From Cytophagaceae bacterium (GTDB lineage Bacteria; Bacteroidota; Bacteroidia; Cytophagales; Flexibacteraceae), in assembly GCA_027485575.1 (NCBI GenBank), contig JAIXQU010000115.1:1-64000 (forward strand): 64,000 nt of DNA, given 5' to 3'. The first letter of the stretch is position 1; each line of letters begins with the position of its first letter. Positions 48,601 to 57,551 of this stretch are shown here, in pieces. The notes under the pieces were generated by a model that was not told the origin of the DNA, ran no database searches, and saw nothing but the letters and a program-made list of their open reading frames with translations. Both the position numbers and the translations under genes were made by a program.

Positions 48601-49204
48601 TTGTACTGTAACGCACATAGACAATTTCCTCAGGGCTTGGGGCAGAAGAAGCAGTTACAGTAACTGCCACTGATGTGGAAGGTGTAACAGAAGCCGGTAG
48701 TTGTGTTACGTTGGTGATGTTGACTGGAGCATTGGTGGTTTCCATAAATATGGCATCAGAAAACTGCTGGCTATAAGCAGTGTTGCCATTAAAATTTACC
48801 GTGTAATACTTGTTTTGGTCCATTCCAGATAACGAATTATTGTTATCCGGGGTTCCCAAAAAACTTACTCCAACTTGTTGAAGGGTGTTTGGTGTAAAGT
48901 TGGTGTTTCTCCATTGATCACCCCATGGATTACCGGAGTTGCCGCTGGCAAATTTAAATTGCCTGGAAGTAGGTGCATCTGTGTATTGGAATGTGGTGGT
49001 GTAAATATTGCCTGGAGCAATCCTTGTCATATTAAAAGGACCCGTTAAAGGATTTGAATTGGTATATCCATTCCATTCGCCGGGGATTCGAAGTCCGTTG
49101 GGTTCGAACAATTGAGCATGAACAGTCAAGCTGCTGGTGATTCCAGCAGATACTAATAAAACGATAAAGAGCCTGATGCTCCATTTTTTGTAGAGTTTTA
49201 CCAT
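45620..49204 (-). CDS. Large secreted multi-domain protein with three starch-binding-like tandem repeats and T9SS type A sorting domain
   Basis: 1194 aa; repeats FRVNMANETVSSGVNLAGNFNGF..., FRVDMATQTVSSGVSVSGSFNGY..., FRVNLANVTVSGNGVHLAGSFNSF...; C-term VWPNPVKNFLSVDKAHTNEAFVIMDVTGKKILSSKIEEGQSTINVENLPLGSYIIRFSN. Confidence 0.88.
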   Translation of the reverse strand: MVKLYKKWSIRLFIVLLVSAGITSSLTVHAQLFEPNGLRIPGEWNGYTNSNPLTGPFNMTRIAPGNIYTTTFQYTDAPTSRQFKFASGNSGNPWGDQWRNTNFTPNTLQQVGVSFLGTPDNNNSLSGMDQNKYYTVNFNGNTAYSQQFSDAIFMETTNAPVNITNVTQLPASVTPSTSVAVTVTASSAPSPEEIVYVRYSTNNFTTSTSVAVTMDQAGNTQGTINIPGQTNGTIVAYYVFTSTVASVSSNHDMYTMRSNTNGGSNYVYTVAAAPPVNVVFRVNMANETVSSGVNLAGNFNGFSTSANPMTETTPGSKIYETTVALAVGANIEYKFVNGSNFESNLSAPCGNGSNRIYTVTGAATLPTVCFTQCANCVAPVVVKFRVDMATQTVSSGVSVSGSFNGYNITANPMTNVSGTLWEANITLPLGSYEFKFVNSGSYEGNQGAPCGNGNNRTVNVTGPATLPLVCYNSCSACPLVVPITFRVNLANVTVSGNGVHLAGSFNSFSTSANPMTETAPGSKIFTATVNVPANTSHTYKFLNDNSFGGVESVSAVCGTDDGFGGNNRNVSVATVGKVLPIICFSQCIDCGALSEWRGVSSNFNDGNNWTAGVPPTSCNFNIRIKETGVQPVIGGGTFSASSVALNSGATLTINSGATLNICGGLQGTNCNLTGAGTVNLNGTALQTIGGIVNVSNLRVENSSGVNLSPGTIVRVSGSLKLQNGFLNTTGGSFILAATPISEARILKVESGSGITGNVSYQKYLAGINSTPNGGWYFLSSPVGGFPLNGFDQGGNNLHPATFLPTNPDPASIYLYSQTAAGSFDEFGWAKSNNPSQVLTSGSGARVWARKVTSNGVMQFTGVPFSGSLSLPITFCSSGCSNLASAATNGWNLVANPYPCPVDWNAATGWSKSGIASNAVRIWNAAAGNYSSYDGTVSLNGGSQNIAAGQAFFVEATSGSASLSINEDAKANVYTSGLRTNVAPVDGIRIRVNNGGLIDEAWVDFSTERLNTAVSKLLNPGVNVSIGEGKGFCIAGLNTVSSNGVIPVGLKNNSNSFSFEFEKEGDFWTNNQIFLKDNMNGTLQEINQSNQTFSFVSTGFDSDRFSLLVTQGVLSNKELNKKSLILVWPNPVKNFLSVDKAHTNEAFVIMDVTGKKILSSKIEEGQSTINVENLPLGSYIIRFSNTGETARFNKN
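47430..48375 (-). repeat. Three tandem ~310-bp (~103 aa) coding repeats
   Basis: Repeat starts near 48372, 48062 and 47755, each ending in a CxxC-bearing motif (VCFTQCANC, VCYNSCSAC, ICFSQCIDC). Confidence 0.8.
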
Positions 49205-49292
49205 TGGTTATTTTGATGATAATTATATAAAACACTTTTTGTTTTCAATCTGCTGATTTAGCATGTTTAAGTCAAATCATAAGACCAAATGC

Positions 49293-49317
49293 AAAAAGGC
49301 CCGTCCACTCGGATGGG
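49293..49317 (-). terminator. Terminator-like hairpin in the long leader/intergenic region
   Basis: CCCGTCC (49300-49306)/GGATGGG (49311-49317) with T5 on the minus strand. Confidence 0.4.
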
Positions 49318-49531
49318 AAAACAAATATAAATTCAGCTTAAGCCAAAGTGTATAGCATCAAAATATGTAATATAGAAAATCTAAAAAATATATAGAACTA
49401 AAACCTTGATTTTCAACATAAACACTTATAAAAGAATATTGAAAATTGTTGGGCAAATGAGGAATTTGGGTTCGGTTTTAGCCAATAAAAAGTTCCCTTG
49501 GAGGTTGGCGTTTCCTGACTAGTTTCAAAAA

Positions 49532-49565
49532 AAAGTCCTTTTGATTTGCATGCCAAAAGGACTTT
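49532..49565 (-). terminator. Rho-independent terminator of the 49584..54506 gene
   Basis: 12-bp perfect stem AAAGTCCTTTTG / CAAAAGGACTTT followed by T-run on the minus strand. Confidence 0.87.
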
Positions 49566-49583
49566 AATCAATTCATTAATGAC

Positions 49584-52500
49584 TTATTTTTGGACTACCC
49601 AGCGAAGAGATGTTGAAATGCTATCGGCTTCAATTCTAATTAAATATATACCGGGAATAAGATTGTCTGGCAGTGCGACTTCAGAACTTTCTCCTCCGGT
49701 TTGTTCCGCATTCAATTTTTCAACAAGAGCACCATTCATATTATATATATCAATACTTACCTTTTGAGAATTAGGAAGGTTGAAGCCAAGTTTAGACTTA
49801 CCCTGAGAAGGATTGGGGATGATTTTTATGTCTTCATTTTTGGTGAGCATATCTTCAACTGAGCCACATATAACAAATGAGACATTTGCCGTATCTCTGA
49901 ATGTGCATCCACCCTGAGTAACCACTGAAACCCAATAAGACCCATTACTTGAAACAACTATTTGTGGGGTTGAAAGATTATTACTCCAGGTATAACTTAC
50001 CATATTGATTGGAGCAATAAGGGTATAAGTGGGTTGAAGGTTTTGACAAACCACGGTATCTTTTCCAAGATTAACCGGATTTGCCTCTCTGTTGATGGTA
50101 ATGGTATCAGATACATTGGAGGCACAAAGAGGAACAGAAACTGAAAAAGCAAACTTATTCAGGCCAAACCCAAGATTGTTTACTGTAGCTGCTCCATTTC
50201 CCGAATTTAAAATCGTCCCTGAACCGGAAATAAGGCTCCAGGTACCAGATAGCCCTGTTGGAATATTTGTGGCTGTTAAGGAAATGTTTGGTGTACATTC
50301 AGTTTTATCCGTTCCGGCGTTTGGCCTGGCTGGTAAGTTATTTGTTATTATCAAATCAGCGAAAGAAGAAGGGCATGGAGAATCAGAAACCGTCCACCTA
50401 AAAGTATTGGCCCCAAACCCTAAATTTGAAACCGTAGAATTTGGTTGGCTTGAATTGGAAATATTTCCTGAACCGAAAACCAATGTCCAAACTCCCAAAC
50501 CAGAAGTTGGTGCCGTTGCTGAGAGCGTGGCATTTGGTCCGCAAAGAGTTTGGTTGTTTCCAACTGTAGCAGTTGATGGGTCAGACTTCCGTAAAATGGT
50601 TACTGTATCTGCATCCTGAGGGCATCCTGTTCTGGTTAAACGCCAAACAAACTGATTTGTCCCAACCGATAAATTCGACACCGATGAGTTGTTTTGTGCT
50701 GGTTGCAAAACATTTCCGGTACCAGAAATTTTTGTCCACACACCGGTTTCACCCGCTCCTGGTGGATTTCCTGCCAATGCGACACTCGTAGTGCATACGT
50801 TTTGGTCCGAGCCAGCATTGGCATTTGGAGGACTTGTAACAGTTAAGATTACATCATCTGATTTAGTAGGACAAGTGCCATTTGAAACAGTCCACCTTAA
50901 GGTTGTATTGCCATTGTTTAACCCATTCACCACTGTTGCAGGACTTGTGTTGTTTACAAAAGTTGCATTCCCGGTTACTACAGTCCAGATCCCCGAACCT
51001 ACTGCTGGTGGAGTAGCAGCAAGTGATGTTGAGTTTCCACAAAAAGCTTGGTCTGGACCAGCCAAAGCACTGAATTGATCCGAGCTTCTGGTTATACTTA
51101 CAGTATCTTTAACCGGAAGACATCCAAATATTGAACTTGTAACTGTCCAGATAAATTTATTTTCGCCAATGGCAAGATTGGTTACGGCAGAGTTTCTTAC
51201 TGTAGGAGAAGTAACAGATGCACCACCGGAAAGTGTTGACCAAACACCATTTCCATTTGGAGGCGTAGCCGCATTTAATGTTGCCGTTGCAAGACAAACA
51301 GATTGATCTGAACCTGCATTGGCACTTACATTGCTTGAGGTAATTGTAACATTTGCATTAGTGGAACCGCAGCTATTGGAAATGGTCCACTTAAAAACAT
51401 TTGGACCAGCCGAGAGACCAGAAACTATAGTACCAAATGCAGCTGGATTTGCAAAAACGCCTGAACCAGAAACTACAGTCCATAAACCTGTTGCTCCGGC
51501 ACCAGGATCATTTCCAGCCATAGTTGCAATGGTTCCGCAAAGACTTTGGTTGGGTCCGGCATTTGCCAACAACCCCGCTGAGATATTAACTGTATATTCT
51601 TCAATCTCACCAAAATCATTAGGCCCTGTTTCACAAGGGTTATTTGAAGAAATCGTTGTTGGGTTATAAATAATTGCAATCCTCATTCTCGAACTTCCCA
51701 AGGCGGCAGTTGCTGGAATCAAAATGTTATTGGTAACGGTTGCCCCCGTGATAAATGCGCCATTAAGAACATTTTCACCCGCATCGGCAAAATCTCCATC
51801 CTGGTTAAAATCAATCCAGGCCATTCGATTGCTGGCATCTATGCCATTTCCTGTTGTGATTCCCAGTGGGTAGGTATTTCCTCTGCATAGACCCGTTGTC
51901 AGGGTCGAAAAATCCTGAACATTTCCTCCCAAAGGATTTACGCTTGAGGTTTGGTCAATTGACCCAAAAGTTATTCTGGTTATTCTGTTTGGTCCGGGCT
52001 CATTGGCAAAAGGTGTTGCACATCTGATTGATACCGGAACAATGTTAGAAAATGCAGGAAAACAATCGTTCGTTCTGGTTTTTACCCTTAAATACAGAAT
52101 ATTGCTAACAGAAGATTTTCCTATCAATGTATCAACAGCAGTACTTCCCTCTTCAATCGGATTCCAAATGGTTTGATTGGTCGAGGTCTCATATTGAAAG
52201 GAACCGGTAAGACTCGATATCTGGGTTGTGAATGCCTGATTTGATAAAATATTTGTTAGGTTGGTTGCTAAAACAGAGGGAGTTGAATTGCAGTTTGGAT
52301 TGAAAACACAAATGGAAAAGCTCCCTGTTCCAGCGGCTTTGCCATAAACCCTGACATAATACTGTTGACCAACTATCAGATTAAGTAAAGTAACCTCTTC
52401 TATGGAAGGAAAATCAGGATCAATACTTGCTAAAAAAGCATCTGCACAGCCCAAAGAGGTTGGCCCAAAACAACTTCCTGAATAGACTTGAATTGCTCCA

Positions 52501-54506
52501 TCAAAGCCAACATTACAAACCAATCTTGCAATCGCTTTTGTGCTGTTTGCTGTAAATGAAAACCAGACATCATTGGCCTGACCTGGATTGCTGCCCGAAC
52601 AGGTGCCGGCAGGAACACTTTCTGTACTTCCAGCATTTGTCGCGTTGGTACCATTGCAGGTTGTGCTTACAGTTAAGGCAATGGCATCAAAACACTCATC
52701 GTTGGCGGGTGGATTAACAATAGAAATTGCATCCAGAAACTGAATGGTAAAATTTCCCGTTGTCCCATCTCGTCCATAGACTCTTAATAAATAAGTTGTT
52801 CCATCTACTAAAAATCCAATGTCTGATTTTTTTTCACCGGTACCCAAACCATCATTGCATGCAATGACAGTACCTTCTGGACAAATGTTCTGTCTCACAT
52901 CAAAAAGCACATCCAGGCTTCCAAGGCCATTGACAACCAATGTATCTATTTGAGCAGTTTTTGTAAAGCGATACCAAACATCATTCATTATGGAAGAGCC
53001 CGGGCCACCACAAGCAAAACCTGGTGCTGTTTGGGTTGCATTGTTGTTGTCTCCATTTGAAACAACCGCAGTATTGATATCGATTGGTGCGGTGCAATTG
53101 TCATTTGCCGGAGCATCTACATTTCCTTGTGTCAGGCAAATATTAAATGTTCCCTGTATCGTTTGTTTGCTATAAATTCTTACAAAATATGTGTTTCCAA
53201 CAGTCAGGTCACCTACAAAAACCTTTTCGGAAATATTGGCACCTCCTATGTCTGAACATCTAACATTTGTTGATGAAGCACAAGAACCAGACCTTAAATC
53301 AATGACAGCATCGAAAAGGCCAATTGGGCTTACCGTAATTGTATCTAAACCAGCTATCATATCAAATTTATACCAGACATCATCGTCTGCATTACCAGGA
53401 ATCGTATTGCACAAAACACCTGGCAAAGATTGGGTCGCATCTACAGTAGAACCCAGCACTGAAACACAAGTTAATGCCGGATTTAAAGTAATTGCACCAG
53501 CGCAATTGTTGTTTGCCGGTGCCGATTTAATTTTAATTGAAAATGCACCTCCAGCCCCATCAACACCGTAAGCCCTTACCAAATAATTTGTTCCATTTGG
53601 AAGAGCGGACAAACTAATTTTTTCAACACCTGAATTTCCGGCTGAATTTGAACAAACAACAGAACTACCTGCAGTACAATTGTTTGACCTTATCTCTAAT
53701 ACAAAATTCTCAGACGAAAACGGAGTTAAAACAAGTGAGTCCATCACCGCTGTTTTAGAAAAGCTATACCAAACATCATTTGCAGAAGTAGAAATTCCAG
53801 AACAGTTAACTGGTGCCAAGGATTGGGTGGCACCAATTGAGGTTCCATTTCTAATTTGGCCTGCAGTTAAGGGTAAAGCTGCAGTACATCCATCATTTGC
53901 CGGTGGTGGTAAAGTGGCGGCATTTTTAATTATGACCCTAAAATTGCATTCCACACCATCATATCCGTACACCCTGAATTTATACACTGTACCAACCGTT
54001 AAACCCAATGCTGATAGCATCATACCTTCGGTTTGGTTGTTTTGATTTACATCAGCATAATCGCTGCAAGTGATTAAATTCAGTCCGCCAGTAGGGGGAG
54101 GGCATGTTCCACTAAATAGTTCTACGACAATGTCATTTACTGGACTGGGGTCTGGGATTACTTTCAAAGTATCCATGCCGGTGGCATAGGTAAAACTAAA
54201 CCAAACGTCTTTTGATAAATTAGATGTGGAAAAGTTGCAGGTGTTTGCGCCGAACGATTCTGTTGCTCCGATATTGTTGTCAACAACGGGTACTCCTAAA
54301 GTTACCGTGGTTGCCCCTGTGCATTCATTGTTGGCAGTTGCAAAAACAGAATTTTGGGGGCTTTTATTTAAAAAAGAATTGGAAAGCAAATTGCCTTTTT
54401 TATGATTTTTTTCAGGATATGGGGCTGTTTGACTTTGGCCGAAAGCCTCAATTGAAAAAACAGAAAAACAGAAAAACAGAAAAAATGGGTAATAAAAGTA
54501 TCGCAT
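49584..54506 (-). CDS. Giant secreted repeat protein: five PPC-like repeats, GEVED-like domain, PKD/SprB-like repeats, T9SS type A sorting domain
   Basis: 1640 aa; repeated ANDxCxxAxxL...DVWYxF...YxVRxYG units; MAWIDFNQDGDFADAGENV...; six to seven NAGxDQxxC...GxWTxxSGxG units; C-term IIPNPSQGKSKLGFNLPNSQKVSIDIYNMNGALVEKL...PGIYLIRI. Confidence 0.88.
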   Translation of the reverse strand: MRYFYYPFFLFFCFSVFSIEAFGQSQTAPYPEKNHKKGNLLSNSFLNKSPQNSVFATANNECTGATTVTLGVPVVDNNIGATESFGANTCNFSTSNLSKDVWFSFTYATGMDTLKVIPDPSPVNDIVVELFSGTCPPPTGGLNLITCSDYADVNQNNQTEGMMLSALGLTVGTVYKFRVYGYDGVECNFRVIIKNAATLPPPANDGCTAALPLTAGQIRNGTSIGATQSLAPVNCSGISTSANDVWYSFSKTAVMDSLVLTPFSSENFVLEIRSNNCTAGSSVVCSNSAGNSGVEKISLSALPNGTNYLVRAYGVDGAGGAFSIKIKSAPANNNCAGAITLNPALTCVSVLGSTVDATQSLPGVLCNTIPGNADDDVWYKFDMIAGLDTITVSPIGLFDAVIDLRSGSCASSTNVRCSDIGGANISEKVFVGDLTVGNTYFVRIYSKQTIQGTFNICLTQGNVDAPANDNCTAPIDINTAVVSNGDNNNATQTAPGFACGGPGSSIMNDVWYRFTKTAQIDTLVVNGLGSLDVLFDVRQNICPEGTVIACNDGLGTGEKKSDIGFLVDGTTYLLRVYGRDGTTGNFTIQFLDAISIVNPPANDECFDAIALTVSTTCNGTNATNAGSTESVPAGTCSGSNPGQANDVWFSFTANSTKAIARLVCNVGFDGAIQVYSGSCFGPTSLGCADAFLASIDPDFPSIEEVTLLNLIVGQQYYVRVYGKAAGTGSFSICVFNPNCNSTPSVLATNLTNILSNQAFTTQISSLTGSFQYETSTNQTIWNPIEEGSTAVDTLIGKSSVSNILYLRVKTRTNDCFPAFSNIVPVSIRCATPFANEPGPNRITRITFGSIDQTSSVNPLGGNVQDFSTLTTGLCRGNTYPLGITTGNGIDASNRMAWIDFNQDGDFADAGENVLNGAFITGATVTNNILIPATAALGSSRMRIAIIYNPTTISSNNPCETGPNDFGEIEEYTVNISAGLLANAGPNQSLCGTIATMAGNDPGAGATGLWTVVSGSGVFANPAAFGTIVSGLSAGPNVFKWTISNSCGSTNANVTITSSNVSANAGSDQSVCLATATLNAATPPNGNGVWSTLSGGASVTSPTVRNSAVTNLAIGENKFIWTVTSSIFGCLPVKDTVSITRSSDQFSALAGPDQAFCGNSTSLAATPPAVGSGIWTVVTGNATFVNNTSPATVVNGLNNGNTTLRWTVSNGTCPTKSDDVILTVTSPPNANAGSDQNVCTTSVALAGNPPGAGETGVWTKISGTGNVLQPAQNNSSVSNLSVGTNQFVWRLTRTGCPQDADTVTILRKSDPSTATVGNNQTLCGPNATLSATAPTSGLGVWTLVFGSGNISNSSQPNSTVSNLGFGANTFRWTVSDSPCPSSFADLIITNNLPARPNAGTDKTECTPNISLTATNIPTGLSGTWSLISGSGTILNSGNGAATVNNLGFGLNKFAFSVSVPLCASNVSDTITINREANPVNLGKDTVVCQNLQPTYTLIAPINMVSYTWSNNLSTPQIVVSSNGSYWVSVVTQGGCTFRDTANVSFVICGSVEDMLTKNEDIKIIPNPSQGKSKLGFNLPNSQKVSIDIYNMNGALVEKLNAEQTGGESSEVALPDNLIPGIYLIRIEADSISTSLRWVVQK
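54461..54484. repeat. Three perfect tandem copies of 8-bp unit CAGAAAAA within signal-peptide codons
   Basis: 54461-54468, 54469-54476, 54477-54484 identical; 20-46 bp after the start codon of the 1640-aa gene. Confidence 0.92.
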
Positions 54507-54618
54507 GTTGTTTTATTAAAGTACCCCAAATAAAAAACAAATTACAACTCTTTCAAAGCAAGTGAGTTGCCAACAGTGAAATAGATAATATAAACTGATA
54601 AAAGAACACCCGGAATCT

Positions 54619-55881
54619 TTAATTCAATAACAAATAACACATGCTTCCTCCCAAATATCCGGAAAAAGCAAGGAGTGAAATTCTTTTAGTGTACCATAAA
54701 AAATCGATCTTTTCCATCCCCATGGCAGCTACGCCCGCTGCAGATCCAATTATCAAAATACTTCCACCTGTTCCTGCGGCATATGCTAGGAAAATCCAGA
54801 AAGAATCATCCATTGGAATGGTTTGTAAATCGTACATAGCAATGGATGCTGCGACTAGTGGAACATTGTCAACAACTGCCGAACCCAGACCTATTACAAA
54901 TACAATGAGACTTTTGTTTCCCAAAGTTTTATCTAAAAGCTGAGCAAAATCTTTCATTGCTCCACAGGTTTCCAAAGCACTAACCGCCAATAAGATTCCA
55001 AGAAAAAACAAAATACTTGGCGTATCTATTTTAGCCAAAGCATGACCAGGAGTATATATAGAACGGGAGTGGGGTTCTTTTGATTTGTGGATCCATTCAG
55101 TTAAGGCCCATAAAATACTTAATGCAAGCAAAATACCCATGTAAGGCGGTAAATGAGTTATATTTTTAAAAACTGGCACAAGCAACAATCCGCTCAAACC
55201 AATTATTAAAATCAAAACCTCGCCATCAACTTTTTCTGATTCCTGATTTGCTTTAGCCGGGATTACTTTTTCTTTTCCGATAAAAAAACTAACCAATACC
55301 AATGGAATAAGTAAATTGATCAAGCTTGGCAAAAAAAGTTTAGAAATTACTCCCATCGAAGAAACATTTCCTGAAACCCATAACATGGTCGTAGTAACAT
55401 CGCCAATTGGAGACCAGGCACCTCCGGCATTTGCCGCAATAACGACCATTGAAACCATGTAAAGCCTTGCTTTAATGTTGACTACCAACTTTCTGCAAAG
55501 TGAGACCATTACTATTGTAGTAGTCAGATTGTCTAAAACAGCCGAAAGGAAAAAGGAAATTATTGAAAAAATCCAGACCAACTCAATCATATTATTGGCC
55601 TTAATCCTTGAGGTCACAATTCTAAACCCATTGTGAGAATCGATTACCTCAACTATGGTCATTGCTCCCAGCAGGAAAAATAGAATTTCAGAAATGCCCG
55701 CTAAATGGTGTGAAAGGGAATCTAATAAAAGCTGATTTGAAATGCCATTTCCAAAGGACAGAAACACCCAACAAATAATTCCTGTTGCTAATGCAGAGGC
55801 TGTTTTATTGATGTGAATCTTCTCTTCAAAGATTATCAAAAGATAGCCAAAGAGAAAAAAAACAACAATGGTACTGTTCAA
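54619..55881 (-). CDS. nhaD: NhaD-family Na+/H+ antiporter
   Basis: GIICWVFLSFGNG..., LLGAMTIVEVIDSHNGFRIV, SAVLDNLTTTIVMVSL, ANAGGAWSPIGDVTTTMLW. Confidence 0.9.
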   Translation of the reverse strand: MNSTIVVFFLFGYLLIIFEEKIHINKTASALATGIICWVFLSFGNGISNQLLLDSLSHHLAGISEILFFLLGAMTIVEVIDSHNGFRIVTSRIKANNMIELVWIFSIISFFLSAVLDNLTTTIVMVSLCRKLVVNIKARLYMVSMVVIAANAGGAWSPIGDVTTTMLWVSGNVSSMGVISKLFLPSLINLLIPLVLVSFFIGKEKVIPAKANQESEKVDGEVLILIIGLSGLLLVPVFKNITHLPPYMGILLALSILWALTEWIHKSKEPHSRSIYTPGHALAKIDTPSILFFLGILLAVSALETCGAMKDFAQLLDKTLGNKSLIVFVIGLGSAVVDNVPLVAASIAMYDLQTIPMDDSFWIFLAYAAGTGGSILIIGSAAGVAAMGMEKIDFLWYTKRISLLAFSGYLGGSMCYLLLN

Positions 55882-55913
55882 TGATACCTACGGTTCAAGT
55901 GTGCTAAAAAAAT

Positions 55914-56552
55914 CTACCACTTGGAAGGATTCTTTCTCCATTGCTCAAGTGCGTTAACGTCTTGTTCCTTAATAATTCCCTTTTGTAAGGCGATAGAAAT
56001 AAGACTTAGATAATCTGTTAGTGGGAAACATTTTATTCCAGCTTTATCAAATGATTCCCATGCTTCAGGAAAGCCATAGGTAAAAACCGAAACCATCCCT
56101 AAAACTTCAGCACCTCCTTCCTGCAAAGCCTCAACGGCTCTTAAAGAACTTTTTCCAGTTGAAATCAAGTCTTCAACAACTACCACTTTTTGACCTTCCT
56201 GGATATGTCCTTCTATCAGATTCCTCAATCCATGACCCTTGGGCTCTGCCCTCACATAAACAAAAGAAACACCTATTTCATCAGCAGTAAGTGCACCTTG
56301 TGGTATTCCACCGGTTGCCACACCGGCTATACAATCGACAGTAGGGAAATTGTTGATTATCAATGAAACAAGTTGGTTTTTAATATAGGTCCTGACCTGG
56401 GGAAATGACAATGTCACCCTATTGTCAGTATAAATTGGTGATTTCCAACCAGAAGCCCAGGTGTAAGGTTGTTCTAGATTAAATTTAACAGCCTGGCAAT
56501 CCAAAAGAAAACCTGCTACTGTATTGGCTACTTGTTGTTGGAAAATCTGCAT
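55914..56552 (-). CDS. pyrE: Orotate phosphoribosyltransferase
   Basis: WASGWKSPIYTDNRVTLSFP, GVATGGIPQGALTA, VVVVEDLISTGKSSLRAVEAL. Confidence 0.95.
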   Translation of the reverse strand: MQIFQQQVANTVAGFLLDCQAVKFNLEQPYTWASGWKSPIYTDNRVTLSFPQVRTYIKNQLVSLIINNFPTVDCIAGVATGGIPQGALTADEIGVSFVYVRAEPKGHGLRNLIEGHIQEGQKVVVVEDLISTGKSSLRAVEALQEGGAEVLGMVSVFTYGFPEAWESFDKAGIKCFPLTDYLSLISIALQKGIIKEQDVNALEQWRKNPSKW

Positions 56553-56653
56553 TTTTTTATATAAATCTGGCGTATAAACATTGCAAAATTAGAAGCATTG
56601 CTGGGTTTTGAAAAAGAATGAATAAATATTTCATATTCTCCAAAGAGAGGATT

Positions 56654-57535
56654 CTAATTTCGATTCATTTGATTTTTGGCAGCCATTAATGTGTTTTCCA
56701 TTAAGGCAATAATAGTCATAGGACCTACACCTCCCGGAACAGGCGTTATTGCAGCGCACTTGGGTGCTACGTTCATATAATCAACATCTCCAACCAATCG
56801 GAATCCGGATTTTTTTGTTTCATCCTTTATTCTTGAGATTCCAACATCTATAACAACTGCCCCTTGTTTCACAAAATCGGAAGTTACAAACTCAGGAATG
56901 CCTAACGCTGCAACCAATATATCGGCCTGAATGGCTAAATCTTTTATATTCTTTGTCTTACTGTGGCAAATTGTAACGGTTGCATTGCCGGGATTGCTGT
57001 TTCTGGACAACAGCAAACTCATCGGGAGTCCAACAATCTGACTTCTGCCAAGAACAACTACATGCTTTCCTTCCGTATCAATATTGTAATACTTCAATAA
57101 CTTAATTATGCCCCAAGGTGTAGCAGAGGCGAAAGCAGGTTGACCTTTTGCCATTTTTCCTAAGTTTATAGGGTGAAACCCATCTACATCTTTTTCAGGC
57201 TTTACAGATTCGATTATCCGGTCTACTGATATATGAGAAGGGAGAGGTAATTGAACAATAAATCCGTGTATCGAAGGGTCCGAATTCAATTTCTCAATTT
57301 CACCCAACAACTCCTCCTCTGAAATGGATTCTTCAAATCGAAATAAGGAAGACTGAAAACCAATTTTTTTGCAGGCTTCCATTTTTGCGGCAACATATGT
57401 TTCACTGGGACCACTTTTCCCCACCATTAAGGCAGCAAGATGGGGTTTTAGTTTATGGACCCTTTCAAATTCAGCAACCTCTTTTGAAAGCGATTCTGAA
57501 AAAAAATTGGCTGCTATTTTTCCATCTAAAATCAT
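56654..57535 (-). CDS. folD: Bifunctional methylenetetrahydrofolate dehydrogenase/cyclohydrolase
   Basis: GFIVQLPLPSHI, ATPWGIIKLLKYYNIDTEGKHVVVLGRSQIVGLPMSLLL, ITPVPGGVGPMTIIALMENTL. Confidence 0.96.
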   Translation of the reverse strand: MILDGKIAANFFSESLSKEVAEFERVHKLKPHLAALMVGKSGPSETYVAAKMEACKKIGFQSSLFRFEESISEEELLGEIEKLNSDPSIHGFIVQLPLPSHISVDRIIESVKPEKDVDGFHPINLGKMAKGQPAFASATPWGIIKLLKYYNIDTEGKHVVVLGRSQIVGLPMSLLLSRNSNPGNATVTICHSKTKNIKDLAIQADILVAALGIPEFVTSDFVKQGAVVIDVGISRIKDETKKSGFRLVGDVDYMNVAPKCAAITPVPGGVGPMTIIALMENTLMAAKNQMNRN

Positions 57536-57551
57536 TAATACTTGTTTTTTA

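Noticed and set aside
50092-51669. Series of plus-strand ORFs (175, 129, 116 aa) inside the 1640-aa gene
   Set aside because: Antisense frames opened by Thr/Gly/Ser-rich repetitive codons on the real strand; no independent start context or domain
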